A stretch of DNA of 64,000 bases, from NCBI GenBank assembly GCA_030280995.1, contig JASXTE010000014.1, positions 27,291,650 to 27,355,649 of the forward strand. Reading direction: 5' to 3'. Made by a program: the position numbers and the translations under genes. Each line of letters opens with the position of its first letter. Position 1 is the stretch's first letter. Of this stretch, positions 32,761-44,457 are shown one piece after another. The notes beneath the pieces are model-generated. The model saw only the letters and a list, made by a program, of their open reading frames with translations, was not told where the DNA came from and ran no database searches. This stretch comes from Hemileia vastatrix (lineage: Eukaryota; Basidiomycota; Pucciniomycetes; Pucciniales; Zaghouaniaceae).

Positions 32761-33123
32761 CTTGTCATTCCTTTCTCTCACACTCACAGTAGACGGTGTA
32801 AATTCCTTACATTTTATTTTCTCATATTTTGCCTATAAAAGGCCTCTGATTTTGTGCTTTTCAAACCATTCTTTTATCACCTTACTTTTATTACCACGTA
32901 TTATAACACAAAACTTATATTTTATATTTTATCACATTAGTATTTATAATAGCGTAATTCTAATCAATAGACTATAACAATATTAAAAATCTACCTTTTT
33001 TATTTGAGTAATAAATCACTTAGATTAAGAAATATGTACAAATCTTTGAGAGTCCATTTAAAACCTTTAAAATCCTTGAAAAACTCTGTACCAAATCTTC
33101 TAGACCAAAAGCGTACCTTGACA
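32761..33123 (+). repeat. 3' LTR of element B, second part
   Basis: Continues the B LTR from the point of interruption to CTTGACA, followed by ACCAG (33124-33128). Confidence 0.92.
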
Positions 33124-33128
33124 ACCAG
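33124..33128. repeat. Right target-site duplication of element B (ACCAG)
   Basis: Matches 14789-14793. Confidence 0.9.
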
Positions 33129-36100
33129 CCACTAGTATTTACTTTTTAATTTAAAACTCCAATATAATATGAGAGTATCCTTATTTTTTCTGTATGTGAT
33201 TAACAACAATAACAGACCATAAATGAGTGGGTAATTAATTACAATAAATAGTTGAAGAATAACCTATAAGAAATGATAAGTTTATCAAAAAGAGTACATT
33301 AAAAAAATATACTTTTAAATTTTTTTTGATATAATTTGGGTAGTTAAATGAAAATTTAAATTATCAGACTTCAAAATGGAAAAAATCTAAAAGTGGTGTT
33401 TATATGATAAGCCTCATATAAAAAAAAGGATAAAAAATCTACTATGTAACTAAATTATTAAATATTAAGGTATTATTAAAATTATTGAAAAACTTATTTT
33501 ACAGTTATAATGAAATCTAAATGTGAAAATAATGGTGGGATAATAGTAAGACTATGTGGAAACACTTTAATTTATACATACTTTCAACTATGTTTAGATA
33601 AAAAAAATGGTAAAATTGTATAATAACATCTAGTTAATAGTGATGCAATTTTATTTAGATCAAGAATAAATTTTTCTGAGGAAAACCTAATTAAATTGAG
33701 ATATGGCCATCTCCTTTCAAGAGATAGAATAATAATAAAAATTTAAAAAAATTATAATAAGAATTCTTAATCACCATTTTTGAAAAGTCTCTAGTAAAAT
33801 TCATTATAATATATCATTCATTTATTACATTATATGGAGTTTCATCTTGAAGTAGTGATGGGCAGCTTTGAACTTATGTTATGAAAAACAAAAAATTTAA
33901 AAAATATATAGTTATACTAATGAAAAAACCAGAAATAAAAATAATATTATAAATTAATAAAATAAAACTACATAAATTTTATTCTGCTCTAATGATGGAA
34001 GGGTACTATGTATGAATTTCCACATGTTAAATCTAAACCTGTTTTAAGGCTAGTTTACAGGTAGAGCTATTAAGTTTCCTTAAATTCTAAAAATAAATTA
34101 TGCATTTTACTAAATATTTTTTCTTGTTTTCTTTCCAAAGTTGTTAGAGTTGCTTAATTAATACTGTTATCTTGATTGTAAGATATATAATTTTTTTTTT
34201 GAATACATGATTTATTGTTTCAAAAATTATATTATAAAGTTAAATCATTTATTTCATTTTCTAAAGCTTCATTGTCAAAGAAACAACTCCATTTTCTCTT
34301 ACTTAACAAATATATAAAATGTGATAGTAAAATTTTAGGAATTTTCTTTTTGAGAGGTTCAAACTATATTGTGAAGATTTTTATCTAGAAATTCTTGTAC
34401 TCTAAAACCAAATAATTTTCTCCCTTAAGTAAGCCATTCCAAAAATATGAAAATATAAACAAGAATATTAACTTATCTTATTTTTTATTTTCTTTACTGA
34501 AATTTTTAGTTCAATCCCTTTTTTTATATGACATTAGTATAAAACCATGGTTAAATGCTACTATATAATTAATTTTTATTATATATATATATATATATAT
34601 GAAATATTTAGAAGGTCATCCTTTTTTAATTACTTGAATAAATGGCTCAATTATTATTCCTAACACTTATTAATCTTTCCCAAACTCAATAACAAATTTC
34701 TCATATGAAATATTAGCTTCTAATATAAGAAGTTTATCTATAGATGATATTCAAAATGTGATTTTCCTTTTTAGATTCAGCTAAAATTAAACAAAAGGAG
34801 AAATCATGCATATGTGTATAAATGGTAACCATATGTTACTTAGAGGATTGTGAAATTCACTCATCAGAATGGTTTAAGTATTAAAATAAATTGAGGTCAT
34901 TATTTTCTAGTATTTGAAACTAATTAGGAAATTATTCTAAAAATATATTTTAATTTGTATCATGTTTAAAAAGTTAGAAATATTATTTTTGAAAATTGTG
35001 AGTTTCTTATGAGATACCAAGCTTTAGTTTACATTGTTTCAAATAGAATAGAATTTTAGTATTAGAAATTGAAAGCAATGTAACATAATCTGATTTTAAT
35101 TGTGTTCTACTTATAGAATGATTACATAACATTAAACGTTATTAAAATAAAAAAGGTTTGAAAGATATTTATAATTTAAAAAAATTTCAACATTTATTTA
35201 TCTTTGATTTGAAAACTAACTATGATGTACACTCACTAGAAATAAGCAATCCTAATTTTAACATAATTTATCAATCCAAAAATAATGAGTCAATTAACAT
35301 AAAAATATATATTATTTCAAAACCAAATCTCTAGATTTAAAAAATGATGTTTTAATGAAAAATTGATACAAAAATTTAATGCAATGAACTCTCTTAAAAA
35401 ATTAAAAAATAGAATATCAAAACAAGTGATTTCTGCAAAAAAAACTACAAACTATTGTAGATAAAGCATAAAAATAAGTCATATTTAAATAAAAAAATGA
35501 TCTAACAATATTTATTTTTGTTAAAAAAATCAAAAACATTGTTAAGCTTGTTTGTTATAATAATTTAAAAATCCACTAAACATTATCTAAAGGTGGAAAA
35601 ATATGTCAAAAATATGTTGAATTTTGTGAGCCAAAAATCAACAATTTTGTATCATATCCTGTTGTGCTATGAATTTATTCCACCCTTTTTATCTGATTGT
35701 TCCAGTATTACTTTGCTATGATCACTGGTTTTGAAGTTAAAATTTAAAAATGTTCATTATATTTGATAATATGAAAAATAACTCAAACTTTTTTAAGTAC
35801 AAAATAATATTTTGAAACTCCTCCTTTCAATAAATGATTGAAGAAATTTTCAGTTTATTTGAGTAATGATTTTAAGGATAACAAAAAATTTGAAATTCAC
35901 AAGGACTTATTTACAGGGAATATAATTATTTACTTTTGTAATGCATGAGAAACTTATCAATGATGTGAAACATCAGAAAAGTAAGTTATAGTTATAAATC
36001 TACAGATTATACTGTGTCTGGTATATATATCTTCAATAACTCTTTTAAACTTATCTTAACCTACATACCACAAAATAGAAAATCATTATATTAAAAAAGA

Positions 36101-37351
36101 AAAAAATTCTATGATAATATCATAAAAAGTAATAACCATGGATTGATATTCCATAAAAATAGTTAATGAAGATTTAAGAGAGCCTAAATCAGTATTCTTT
36201 CATCAAAATACATCCTTTTTGTCTTTTTAATTTATTCCAAACAAATTTTTTGAAATTGGAATCTATATATCTATTTCCAAAACCACTATTAAGTTCCCTC
36301 TTAGACATTTTATGCAATTATATATATATATATATATATATATTATCTATCAAAAATTGAAATAAAAAATAAAAACATAATTTTGTTAACTATAAATTAT
36401 TTAATTATAGAGTATTTTCATGATGCATTGTGGTTACATGTGAAGGCTAGAAGATTTGAAGTTGGATTTATGAGTTTTTAGAAGGGCAAATAATGTAAAA
36501 TTCTTTCATAAATATTTATTTCATAGTTTTAAATATTGAAATCTACAAACTAATGGGATTTAAAATTATATTGAGATTTCAAATCTGTTTTATACTCAAG
36601 TAAAATGAAATAAAATGATGATATCCAATTTGAAATTAAGTTTAAACATTTGATATGCTCTATCTTTAATTTTATTTATAGTGCATAAAATATAATAAAG
36701 TTTTTTTCCTACATCACTTTTAACATAAAAGTTAGTTTTATCATTTTATGCATTAAAGATTGCTTATATAAAATTATCATCTATGTCAACTGTTTATGAC
36801 AATTAATCTATATAATAAAGTTTTTAGAAGAAAAAATAACATCAGTATGTACTGACTTTGAAATTATTTAATTTAAAATAGTTTACAGGTAGATAATGAA
36901 GGGTAATTTCATTTTGGATCAATTATTATTTTTTATTTCCACAAAAATATAAAAAAGCATACTATTTAAGTGCATTTAAAAATTTTTTTGAATAAAAATA
37001 TAACTCTGTAAAAATATTTGAAAATAATTTTAAATTCTTTAGACAAAAGCTGATATAGAGCCCTTATTACTAGAAATTTCTTATTGTTCCTTGATATAAA
37101 AAAATGTAAGGAATGTTCGAAATATTTAATGTGGGAGAATATATATATATATATATTATAAGGGAAATAAATAGTAATGAGTTTTTTTCCATTGATGCTA
37201 TTGAATAAACTAATTTTAATATAATGAAACAAAACTTAGGCTCTGGAATTTGTGGCCTCCTTTTTTGTTTGACTGATTCTATAAGTCAGGCAAAAGAAGT
37301 ATTTCTAAATGCTTGAATTGATTCAAAAATTATTCCACACTACAATCCAAC
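33129..37351. other. 4.2-kb AT-rich gene-free stretch
   Basis: No ORF with coding character on either strand (the longest, about 88 codons at 36966-37232 minus, is Phe/Ile/Lys-rich and unconvincing). Microsatellites of (AT)n occur at about 34579-34600, 36319-36342 and 37139-37158. No LTR, terminal inverted repeat or RNA gene was recognised. It continues the host DNA interrupted by element B at 14793. Confidence 0.6.
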
Positions 37352-38479
37352 CATTGTAGACAATCCTATAGTACTAGCTATATGCCTGGACCAAGGGAGT
37401 TGGAATAAAACTGGAGAGAAAAACCCCTGTCCCTTTGAGAAATACCAGGTGAGATTTATTTACTACAGAAAATTAGAGACTGCTAATATACCCCTTCCAA
37501 CACACTTTTTGACTGCTTAACAAGTCAAAACAGTAGCCTATAGTAGACCACTGAGAGCCAAAGAACCAGAAACCTGAAATTCAGAAAGACCCACACAAGA
37601 AAAACAATAAACTATGCATTTGTTGCACAGAAAACAGCAGTAATACTTAATGCAGGTTGCAAAGCTACACCAAAGAAACCAGTTGCCAAAGTTGAGATAA
37701 TTGAAGAACTAACCTTGAAAAATACACAGCCAATTGTGTCCAAAAACTGTAAAAACTGAGTGAGAACAATGATATCACCTCCGGATGGTTGTATGATAAT
37801 TGAAGTTGCCCCAAACTGTCTTATTCAGTATGTACACACAGACCAACCCTAAAATATCCATGCATAGAAACAAATTTGGCGCTTTTGGCAGCCAAATTGA
37901 ATGAAACATCTAGAAGCGCTCCCCAACCTTCTATAACTGAGGCAGGAAGCTTGCCTAGAAGTAGCAAGACCTCCCTGAAGCCAGAAAACCACCAAAAACC
38001 TCAAATAAAGCCCAAAATACTTAGAAAAATCCATCACAACTACTAAATCCCTTAAAACAGAAAGTTAAGCTATGAAAACTTTCAAACATAAAATATAGAG
38101 CCAAATGAGGTCTACTTAATGGTAGTAAGCACTTAACCCTAAGACTTAAGGTTAGACTGTAAAACACAAAAAACAAAAATAAACAGATATCTTTTAGAAA
38201 TGTAAAATGATCAAATGATCCCTTAAAAATTAGAATATGAAATATTTAATCAAAACATAAAATATAGATAAAAACCTCAGCTATCCAATGATAGTACTCA
38301 AATACCCATAATCCTAATATTCACTGAAAAAAGCCAGAAAAACACCCAATTATTCAACAAATGTTAATTAAGACATACCAAAACAGCACCAAACAGACTA
38401 ACAAGGGCCTCTTCCAATTTTTGAAGACCACATCCTCCCTCCTATTGGGAATTTACACAATCCCCTTAACAAGTACCAC
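37352..38479 (+). repeat. Repeat family Z unit, copy 1 (about 1 kb)
   Basis: Starts near TGTAGACAATCCTATAG and continues TACTAGCTAT...CCAAGGGAGTTGG. The same start occurs at 45724 (TGTAGAGAATCC...). About 1 kb downstream both loci have GACATACCAAAA and then a CCACATCCTCCCTCC block before a plus-strand gene start (here 38480, there about 56590). The TG start suggests an LTR, but the other end and a pair were not established. Confidence 0.5.
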
Positions 38480-38748
38480 CATATTCACACATTTTTCAAA
38501 ATCCATCTCTGAAATGGGTCCCTGTCAATACTGTATTGACCATAACCTCATCTGCACCATATCACCACCAATTCATCCATGCAGAGCTGCTTGTGATGCC
38601 TGCTATTCTAGAAAGAAATCTTGCTCCAGACCTTGTCTATTATCATCTGAAACAGATTCACCTCCCCCTCAACCTGGCTCATCTCCCAGCAAAACCAAAA
38701 GATCTAGGACTTCCATCTTGATACCCAGATTAATCAACAAGTTACACC
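38480..38748 (+). pseudogene. Family Z zinc-cluster gene, copy 1 (start lost, cut by element E)
   Basis: Homologous to the intact gene at 45654-45018. The six cysteines are kept with spacing CX2CX6CX12CX2CX6C (MGPCQYCIDHNLIC ... CDACYSRKKSC), followed by a Ser/Pro-rich linker and SILIPRLINKLH. The ATG of the intact copy is ATA here (38480-38482); an in-frame ATG at 38513 just before GPCQYC could still serve. After LINKLHLS the frame enters the LTR of element E at 38749, so the second exon is missing. A DNA-binding role is inferred from the cysteine pattern. Confidence 0.65.
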
Positions 38749-39559
38749 TGTCACCGGACTACCTACACACAAGTTCGAGGGTATACCTGGGAAAGTGAGA
38801 TGGAGAAACGAGTTTAGAGACTTCTTTGAAGCAGAGAGTAAATTTTCAAGGAAGTGATTTGAAGATGACTCAAAGGAAGAGGTACTACTTTGAGATATGT
38901 TTGATAAGAACTCTAATACAATTTAAAGGTAAAATTAATATTCTTAAGATCTCAAAAAGGGTTGGAAACTCAATAATCAAAAATTTTAAGTTTTATAAAC
39001 GATTACTGAGAAAAATAAGGAAATGTACAATAATAATGATATAACCTGAAGATTTACCACTATTAACTATATATACGTTTTAAAATTTAATTCTAAAGAA
39101 ATATTGAACCAAAATCTAACCCCTTTTATATCCATTACTCCTCCTTGCATTGACCTCATATCCATCCATCATTCCGCCCACCACAGACCATCAAAAATAC
39201 ACCTGTTATACCTGGACCCTCCTCACTAACACTTGTTAACCCTTTAATCCTCCACTAACCATCCCGTCCATGCTCACTATCCCTGTTAATAACCCACAGA
39301 TACTTAATAAACTTTTTGAGGAATATTACATTAACTATTGCGCTGTACATCACTTATCCAAGAAAAGACTAAACACACTATTGAGAGATTAACTAATTAA
39401 GATACAAAGTTTAGATTAGCGCAATTGAATAGAAAGTACACAAAGGAAAATCGCATTTGCTATGTAGAATTGTTTTCTGCGCTTTGAGTATGGATTTAGA
39501 CCTCTGTATTATTGATTTAATGAGCTGCTTTTGCCTTGAGTGTCATGTGGCGCATGACA
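38749..39559 (-). repeat. 3' LTR of element E
   Basis: 811 bp, inverted: plus strand starts TGTCACCGGAC and ends GCGCATGACA, the complement of the family A termini. No second LTR exists because the element is truncated. Confidence 0.88.
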
Positions 39560-39569
39560 GATGCCCGGG

Positions 39570-39576
39570 TATAAAA
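39570..39576 (+). promoter_or_regulatory. TATA box of the antisense gene in E
   Basis: TATAAAA in CCCGGGTATAAAACG, just outside the LTR and 88-94 bp upstream of the ATG at 39664. D has GGGTATAAG at 55337-55329 and A has GGGTATAAC at the equivalent site. Confidence 0.55.
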
Positions 39577-39663
39577 CGCCAGCTCCGTTGGGCGTGAGAC
39601 ATATTCTTCACACACTAGTTTATCTGACTCCTTCATTTATTTATTATTATTTTTTCTTGTATT

Positions 39664-40710
39664 ATGTTGAACAGCCCTACTCCAACTCCCACGCCTCCAC
39701 ACCCCAAAGTGGATGGTGGAATTTTTACATGGAAATATTCCCAAGAATGAACAACCTGCAAATCGATGGAGTATTTTTGCGTCAAAAGCATGGCCACACA
39801 AGGTCCTTGCCAGAAATGCGAGTTTTTCCTCTGGAGACGGGTGACGTGTGATGCTCTCTCAAAAAATGAGGACACCGAGAAAAGATTTACCAAGACTTAG
39901 TACTGGGTAATCCCGAAGACCAAAGAGGTGGTCGAAGACATTTGGGACATGTCGGTCGGGGACAATTGTTTGGTAGAAGAAGTTGAGGAAGAGGTTGAGG
40001 ATACCATGGCAACTTGGGTAACCCAGGCCACAGGTAGAAAACAAGGGATGAAAGAGGAGGTGCTTGAACCGGTTGAAGAGGATGAGGATGAAGTTCCTAT
40101 CTTGAACCAGACTCCGAAGAAGTGGCAGATGATCATCAAAGATGATGAAGAGGAGAAAGAAGTGACAGTAGATGTCACCCTAAAGCTATTCTTAGAGCCT
40201 GACCCAGTTTTCAAAGTAAGTCTGCCTTTTCTTGTTTCAAGATTCTGTAACTAATGTTTGTATGTTTTTTAGAATTCAGATGTAATCACAGAAGCTCCAA
40301 TTGTGGAAGCCGCGCCATTTCTGCAAATTGAGGCAAGTCAACTGTCGGTTGATTCAAGGGAGGATAACAAGGAAACCCTTGACCAGTTATGGTCAAAGAA
40401 ACCTCAGCAGGGTCAATGAGCTTGATTCATCAATAATTTAAGTGATGAGATTGAAAAGATTGTCGATTCCCCCTCCTTCGATGTGGCAGAAAAATTACTG
40501 GAGTTTGGAGAACTGGTACTGGTAGGAGAGGAGGAGGTATTTGAAAAATTCAGGAAGGAAATAAGGGTGGTATTGGAAAAAATGAAGAAATTGGTTTTGG
40601 AGAAAATACAGGAGAAAATTTTAATGGAAAGAGAAAAAAAAAGGAAGAGGGAAGAAAAAAGTAGAAATCAATTTGTGTATTTATTTATTTATTTTATTTT
40701 GTTGTTTTAA
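39664..40710 (+). pseudogene. Antisense spliced zinc-cluster gene of element E (several stops)
   Basis: Same gene as 9697-8648 and 55236-54243. ATG 39664, exon 1 to 40215 (184 codons), intron 40216-40272 (GTAAGT...TTTTAG, 57 bp), exon 2 40273-40710 (146 codons with stop). The start TPTPTPPHPK, block YWVIPKTKEVVEDIWDMSVG, acidic stretches and a Lys/Arg-rich helical tail are kept. Decay: TGA 39748-39750 (replacing the first cysteine), CEFFLW in place of the CxxC pair's second cysteine, TAG 39898-39900, TGA 40417-40419 and 40423-40425. Intron position agrees with A and D. Confidence 0.78.
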
Positions 40711-41556
40711 TTGAAACTTTAATATATATTTTATAACATTTTGAAAAGAAAAATAAAAAGAAAAAGAAAGAAAAAAATATTTGAACAAAATTTTGTTTTA
40801 AATTTTGAAAGAAGAAAAGAAAAAATATTTAACTGAGAAAATTTTAGTTTTAAGTTTTGAAAAGAAAGAAAAAATTTAAGTAAGAAAAAAAAACAGTTGA
40901 TTAAAACAATTTTGTTTGAAATGAAAATTTAATGAAAGAAAAATTTGTTATTTGTGAAATTTTATTTTTTGAAGTTTTTGAGGTATTTTGGTTATTTGAA
41001 AAGAAAGAGAAAAATAGTTTTGAAAAAGAATTTGAAACAACGAAGTAATTTGTTCGAGGAATTATAAAAGAGAGTTATAAAGGCTGAAGTGAAGTTTGAG
41101 AAAGATTGTCATATTGAGTTTGTGAAAAATTTTGATAGTTCAAAGAGAAAAAAATAAGGGAAAAGAAAAAAGTTTGAGAGGAGAAAAGTAAGAAAATTAA
41201 AGGAATTATTGATTTTTAAGATTTTATTTTAATGAATTTTAAGATTTTGTTTTTATTATTTTTTTTTATTTTATTTTTTATTTTAACTTTTTAATTAAAT
41301 TTAATTTAAGTTTAGTTTATTTTATTTTATTTTATTTTATTTTATTTTATTTTTTATTTTTAAGTTATTTATTTAGTTTATTTATTTATTTTTAAAGAAG
41401 GTTGAAAAAAGCTTTTGAAAAGAAGAAAGAATAAAATAGAAAACAGAGTAAGGTTTTTAGAAGAGAAGAAGTTTTAGAATATTAAGGAAATAAAAGAAAA
41501 GAAAAGTGAAATAAAAGAAAAAAATAGAAGAGAAGAGGAAAAAATAAAAGAGAGTT
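40711..41556. repeat. Purine-rich and AT-rich spacer of element E
   Basis: AAAGAAA-type and TTTTATTTTA-type low complexity, the inverted counterpart of 7665-8647. No gene. Confidence 0.7.
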
Positions 41557-43736
41557 CTAAGGTTTTAGTTCTAAAGGATATTTAAGATGAAAAGATTTTA
41601 TGAGTTCAGGGGCATTAGAAACATTGATGGCTGGCTCCCAGGATGTTTTGTCTGAGTCATTGAGGAAGCCTTCCCATTCCACAAGGTATTGAAGTTTCCC
41701 CTTGAGCATTCTTGAATCAAGGATACGGCTTACTTCCCACTCTAGATGGTCTTCTACTTTGACTGATTCCGGAGCAGGTTGGTTCCTGCCCGGGTATTTT
41801 TCTCAAGCTAGTTCCAGGAGAGATACTTGAAAAACAGGGTGAGTAGCCTGCCATTTAGGAGGTAGCTTGAGTCAAAATGCAGTTTTAGAGACTTCGCAGT
41901 CAATTTCAAATGGTCCCAATCATTTTTCAGCCAGTTTCTTTGATTGTTGAGTTGTTTGAATGTTTTGTGCATCAAGCCATACTTTGTTGCCTGGTTTTAA
42001 AAAAAGAGCAGATTGTTGATGTTTGTTGGCTTGTTCCTTGTACCTTCAAATCACTAATTCCAAGTTTGATTTAAGTTCTTCTTGGAGTCGTGATATGATT
42101 CAAAGATAATTTTCCGCAGGATGACTAGTTCCTACATGGATTGAGTTGAATCGAGGATGTCTTCCATAAACAGTTTTGAAGGGAGATTGTTGTGTCGAAG
42201 AATGAGTTGAGTTATTATAAGCAAATTCAGCCAATGGTAACCATGTGGTCCAATTGTCTTGCTGGTAACTGACATACATTTGAAGGTATTGTTTGAGTAT
42301 TCGGTTAACCCTTTACATTTTACCATTGGTTTCAGGATGATAGGCCATGGAGAGATTCCTCGTGATATTGAGTTTTCAATGAAATTGAGTCCAGAATGTG
42401 GATACAAACAATGATCCTCTATCTGAGATAATATCATTAGGTAAGACATGTTTGGAAAATACATATTCCAGAAACAATTTTGACAAATCTTCTGATGTAG
42501 CAGTAGTAGTGGTTTTAATGAAAATATTTATTTTTAAAAATCTATCTACTATTACTAATATAGCATCAAAATTATTAGAAAGAGGAAGTTGAGAGATAAA
42601 ATCCATTGATAAAGATTCATAAGGTTTAGAGGGAATAGGAAGTGTCTGAAGCAACCCATGCTTCCAGTGACAGGAAGCCTTATTCCTATTACATTTGTAA
42701 CAAGATCTTATATAGGCCTTTATTTTTCTGGTCATTCCTGGCCAGAAGAAATCCCTTGCTATTTGCTGGTAGGTTTTATCAAGACCAAAATGACCAGCTA
42801 ATGGAGAATCTTGTTGACTGTTGAAAATCCATAATTTTATTTCATTGTTGTTGGGTATGACTACTCTACCTTTGAAAACTAATAGACCTGATTCAATACT
42901 AAATCTTTTGGCCCCTTGCTTCAAGATTATTTAGTCTTTTAACCCTAAACAATAATTGTCCTTCAACTGAGCTTCGAGGATGTTTGATAGTGTTTTTTAA
43001 TACGATTTAATTGTCATCGAATTAAGTTGTTGAGTCGTTAACATTCACTACGCAATATAGGGGGTGGACTTGCTAGCAAGTCCTCAACCTGAACTCAGAT
43101 GGAACTCAGATGGAACTCAGACTGAACTCAGACTGAACCCATACTGAACTCTACTTGAACACCCACCTAAAACTGTTCTGCTGAGTGGTGTTCATCCCTG
43201 ATTGTATGGTTCCTTTATCAATAGCTCAATGTGTGTTCAATCTATGGTGAGTTTGGGTCCAAGGTTGCGGACTTGCTAGCAAGTCCGCCCCCCATATTGT
43301 GTGGTGATTGATTTGTTGAAGATTGATTTCACATTTGCTGGGTTCTTGTCAGCAAATGCATCCCCCCACTTTGGGTAAAAGTCTTCCCGATGTGACAGGA
43401 TATCCGCAACAATACAGCTCTTACCTGGACAATAGGAAATAGAAAAAGGAAATTCAGACAGAAATTCAGCCCACCTGGCTTGACCCCTAGTTAACACTTT
43501 GGAAGACAATAAAGTATTTCAAAGAATTATGGTTAGTCAGGATTTGGAAAGGACTATCTGGGCTGAGAAGAAAAGAGCACCATTTTTTAAGACAATGAAT
43601 AATAGCTAAAGCTCTTTATCATGAATTTCATAATTTAATTCTTCCACAATGAGTTTGTGTGACTCCAAAGCAACAGTATTAAACAATTTTGTTTCAGGAT
43701 TGAATTGAGAAATGACCCCTGCGATAGCATAATTGC
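41557..43736 (-). pseudogene. Pol remnant of element E (RNase H, integrase, chromodomain)
   Basis: Minus strand from 43736 to TAG 41557-41559. It contains the end of RNase H (MSSKVLTRGQARWAEFLSEF), integrase HHCC (HFGLDKTYQQIARDFFWPGM, CYKCNRNK), MDFISQLP and DIISDRG with the second catalytic Asp intact, and a chromodomain in which the Trp of SWEP is intact (TGA in copy A). Several stops and shifts break it, and a MITE interrupts it at 43046-43306. RT and everything upstream are missing. Confidence 0.85.
43046..43306 (-). mobile_element. 261-bp CACTA-like MITE, copy 2 (inverted)
   Basis: Starts CACTACGCAATATAG and ends CATATTGTGTGGTG; both ends carry GGACTTGCTAGCAAGTCC. Flanking duplication ATT (43043-43045, 43307-43309). 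The pol sequence GTTAACATTGATTTGTTG of E is restored when it is removed. Same length as copies 1 and 3. Confidence 0.9.
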
Positions 43737-43737
43737 T

Positions 43738-44340
43738 AAATATGTATCATTCTGGAATCAAGCTTCAATAAAGTTGAATTCAAACAGAGATAATTTCTAG
43801 CAGCACAACACCATATTTACAAAGGTGTACAATACCTCAAATATTACTCATAATATAGGAAGGAAAGGAATCTACAAAATTCACATTTGAAATGAGGATT
43901 TATATTTTGAATTTGAAATTGAGAAATGGAATATTATTTTCAAATTTAAATATCTATTAGTCATTTTATTAAAAGTTTTCAGTAATTAGATTGAATTTTT
44001 GATGGTATTTTATTGTAGATTAATCATTTTGATGAGCCATTTACTCAAAATTACTGGTTTCGGTTCTAATATTCCATGTGAAATTCATTACGAATCTTTT
44101 TGAAAGTGAATAGTTGACATATTGGATATGCAAAAGCTTATGTTAGATCAAAGTGAGATCAAAGGGAGTTCAACTCATGATCAAATTAGTATTTTGCAAG
44201 ATCAAACGGTGATCAATGTAGGTTCATCTTGAGCTCAATTTGTGACAAATCTCTGACTAAATGTAAGGCCAAAAAATTTCTTACATGGTGATGATGTGTG
44301 CATAATTCAGGCATAGATTTGTGGCTCAATGGAGTTCAAG
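43738..44340. other. Unassigned sequence beyond the break of element E
   Basis: No gene. The second half is rich in GATCAAA words and leads to the CACTA-like end at 44341-44382, so part of it is probably the interior of a second MITE family. Confidence 0.4.
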
Positions 44341-44382
44341 AAAGGGGTATTGCTAGCAATACCCCCCATTTTTTCTGTGGTG
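44341..44382. mobile_element. Right terminus of a second CACTA-like family
   Basis: Positions 44344-44365 form a perfect 22-bp palindrome centred on TTGCTAGCAA, followed by CCATTTTTTCTGTGGTG, the same layout as the right end of the 261-bp MITE (palindrome, C-run, A/T block, GTGGTG) with different stem bases. No matching left end was found in the window. Confidence 0.5.
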
Positions 44383-44457
44383 TATCAGTGATGTGTAGAT
44401 GGTGAAGAAAGATTGGAAGTTCAGCATGTTGGCTGAAGAGCATTGTGCATGGAGGTG

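Larger units (their letters stand above)
14794..33123 (+). mobile_element. Ty3/gypsy retrotransposon B, interrupted in its 3' LTR by element C
   Basis: LTRs of 798 bp (the 3' one split as 22686-23120 and 32761-33123, 435 plus 363 bp) and a 5-bp duplication ACCAG. Without element C and the extra TTTTT it is 8690 bp. Order: LTR, primer-binding site, repeat-rich leader, gag-pol in one frame with an overlapping +1 ORF, 3' LTR. The coding part has at least six stops and one frameshift. It is related to C over the whole polyprotein but clearly diverged. The LTR pair differs at a few percent of sites. Confidence 0.93.
38749..43737 (-). mobile_element. 5'-truncated inverted copy E of the A-type Ty3/gypsy family
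   Basis: On the minus strand this holds the 3' LTR (38749-39559), the antisense gene (on the plus strand), low-complexity spacer, chromodomain, integrase and part of RNase H. Similarity to A and D stops abruptly at about 43737 inside RNase H; gag, protease and RT are missing. A CACTA-like MITE (43046-43306) lies within the pol remnant. The outer LTR edge falls inside the family Z zinc-cluster gene. Confidence 0.9.

Noticed and set aside
36966..37232. 88-codon minus-strand ORF in the AT-rich stretch
   Set aside because: Composition (Phe, Ile, Lys, Tyr) is what AT-rich random DNA gives; no motif.
43060..43300. MITE copies 1 and 2 as one ancestral insertion in the A family
   Set aside because: They sit at different places (after the pol stop in A, inside the RNase H-integrase linker in E) and in opposite orientation with their own duplications.
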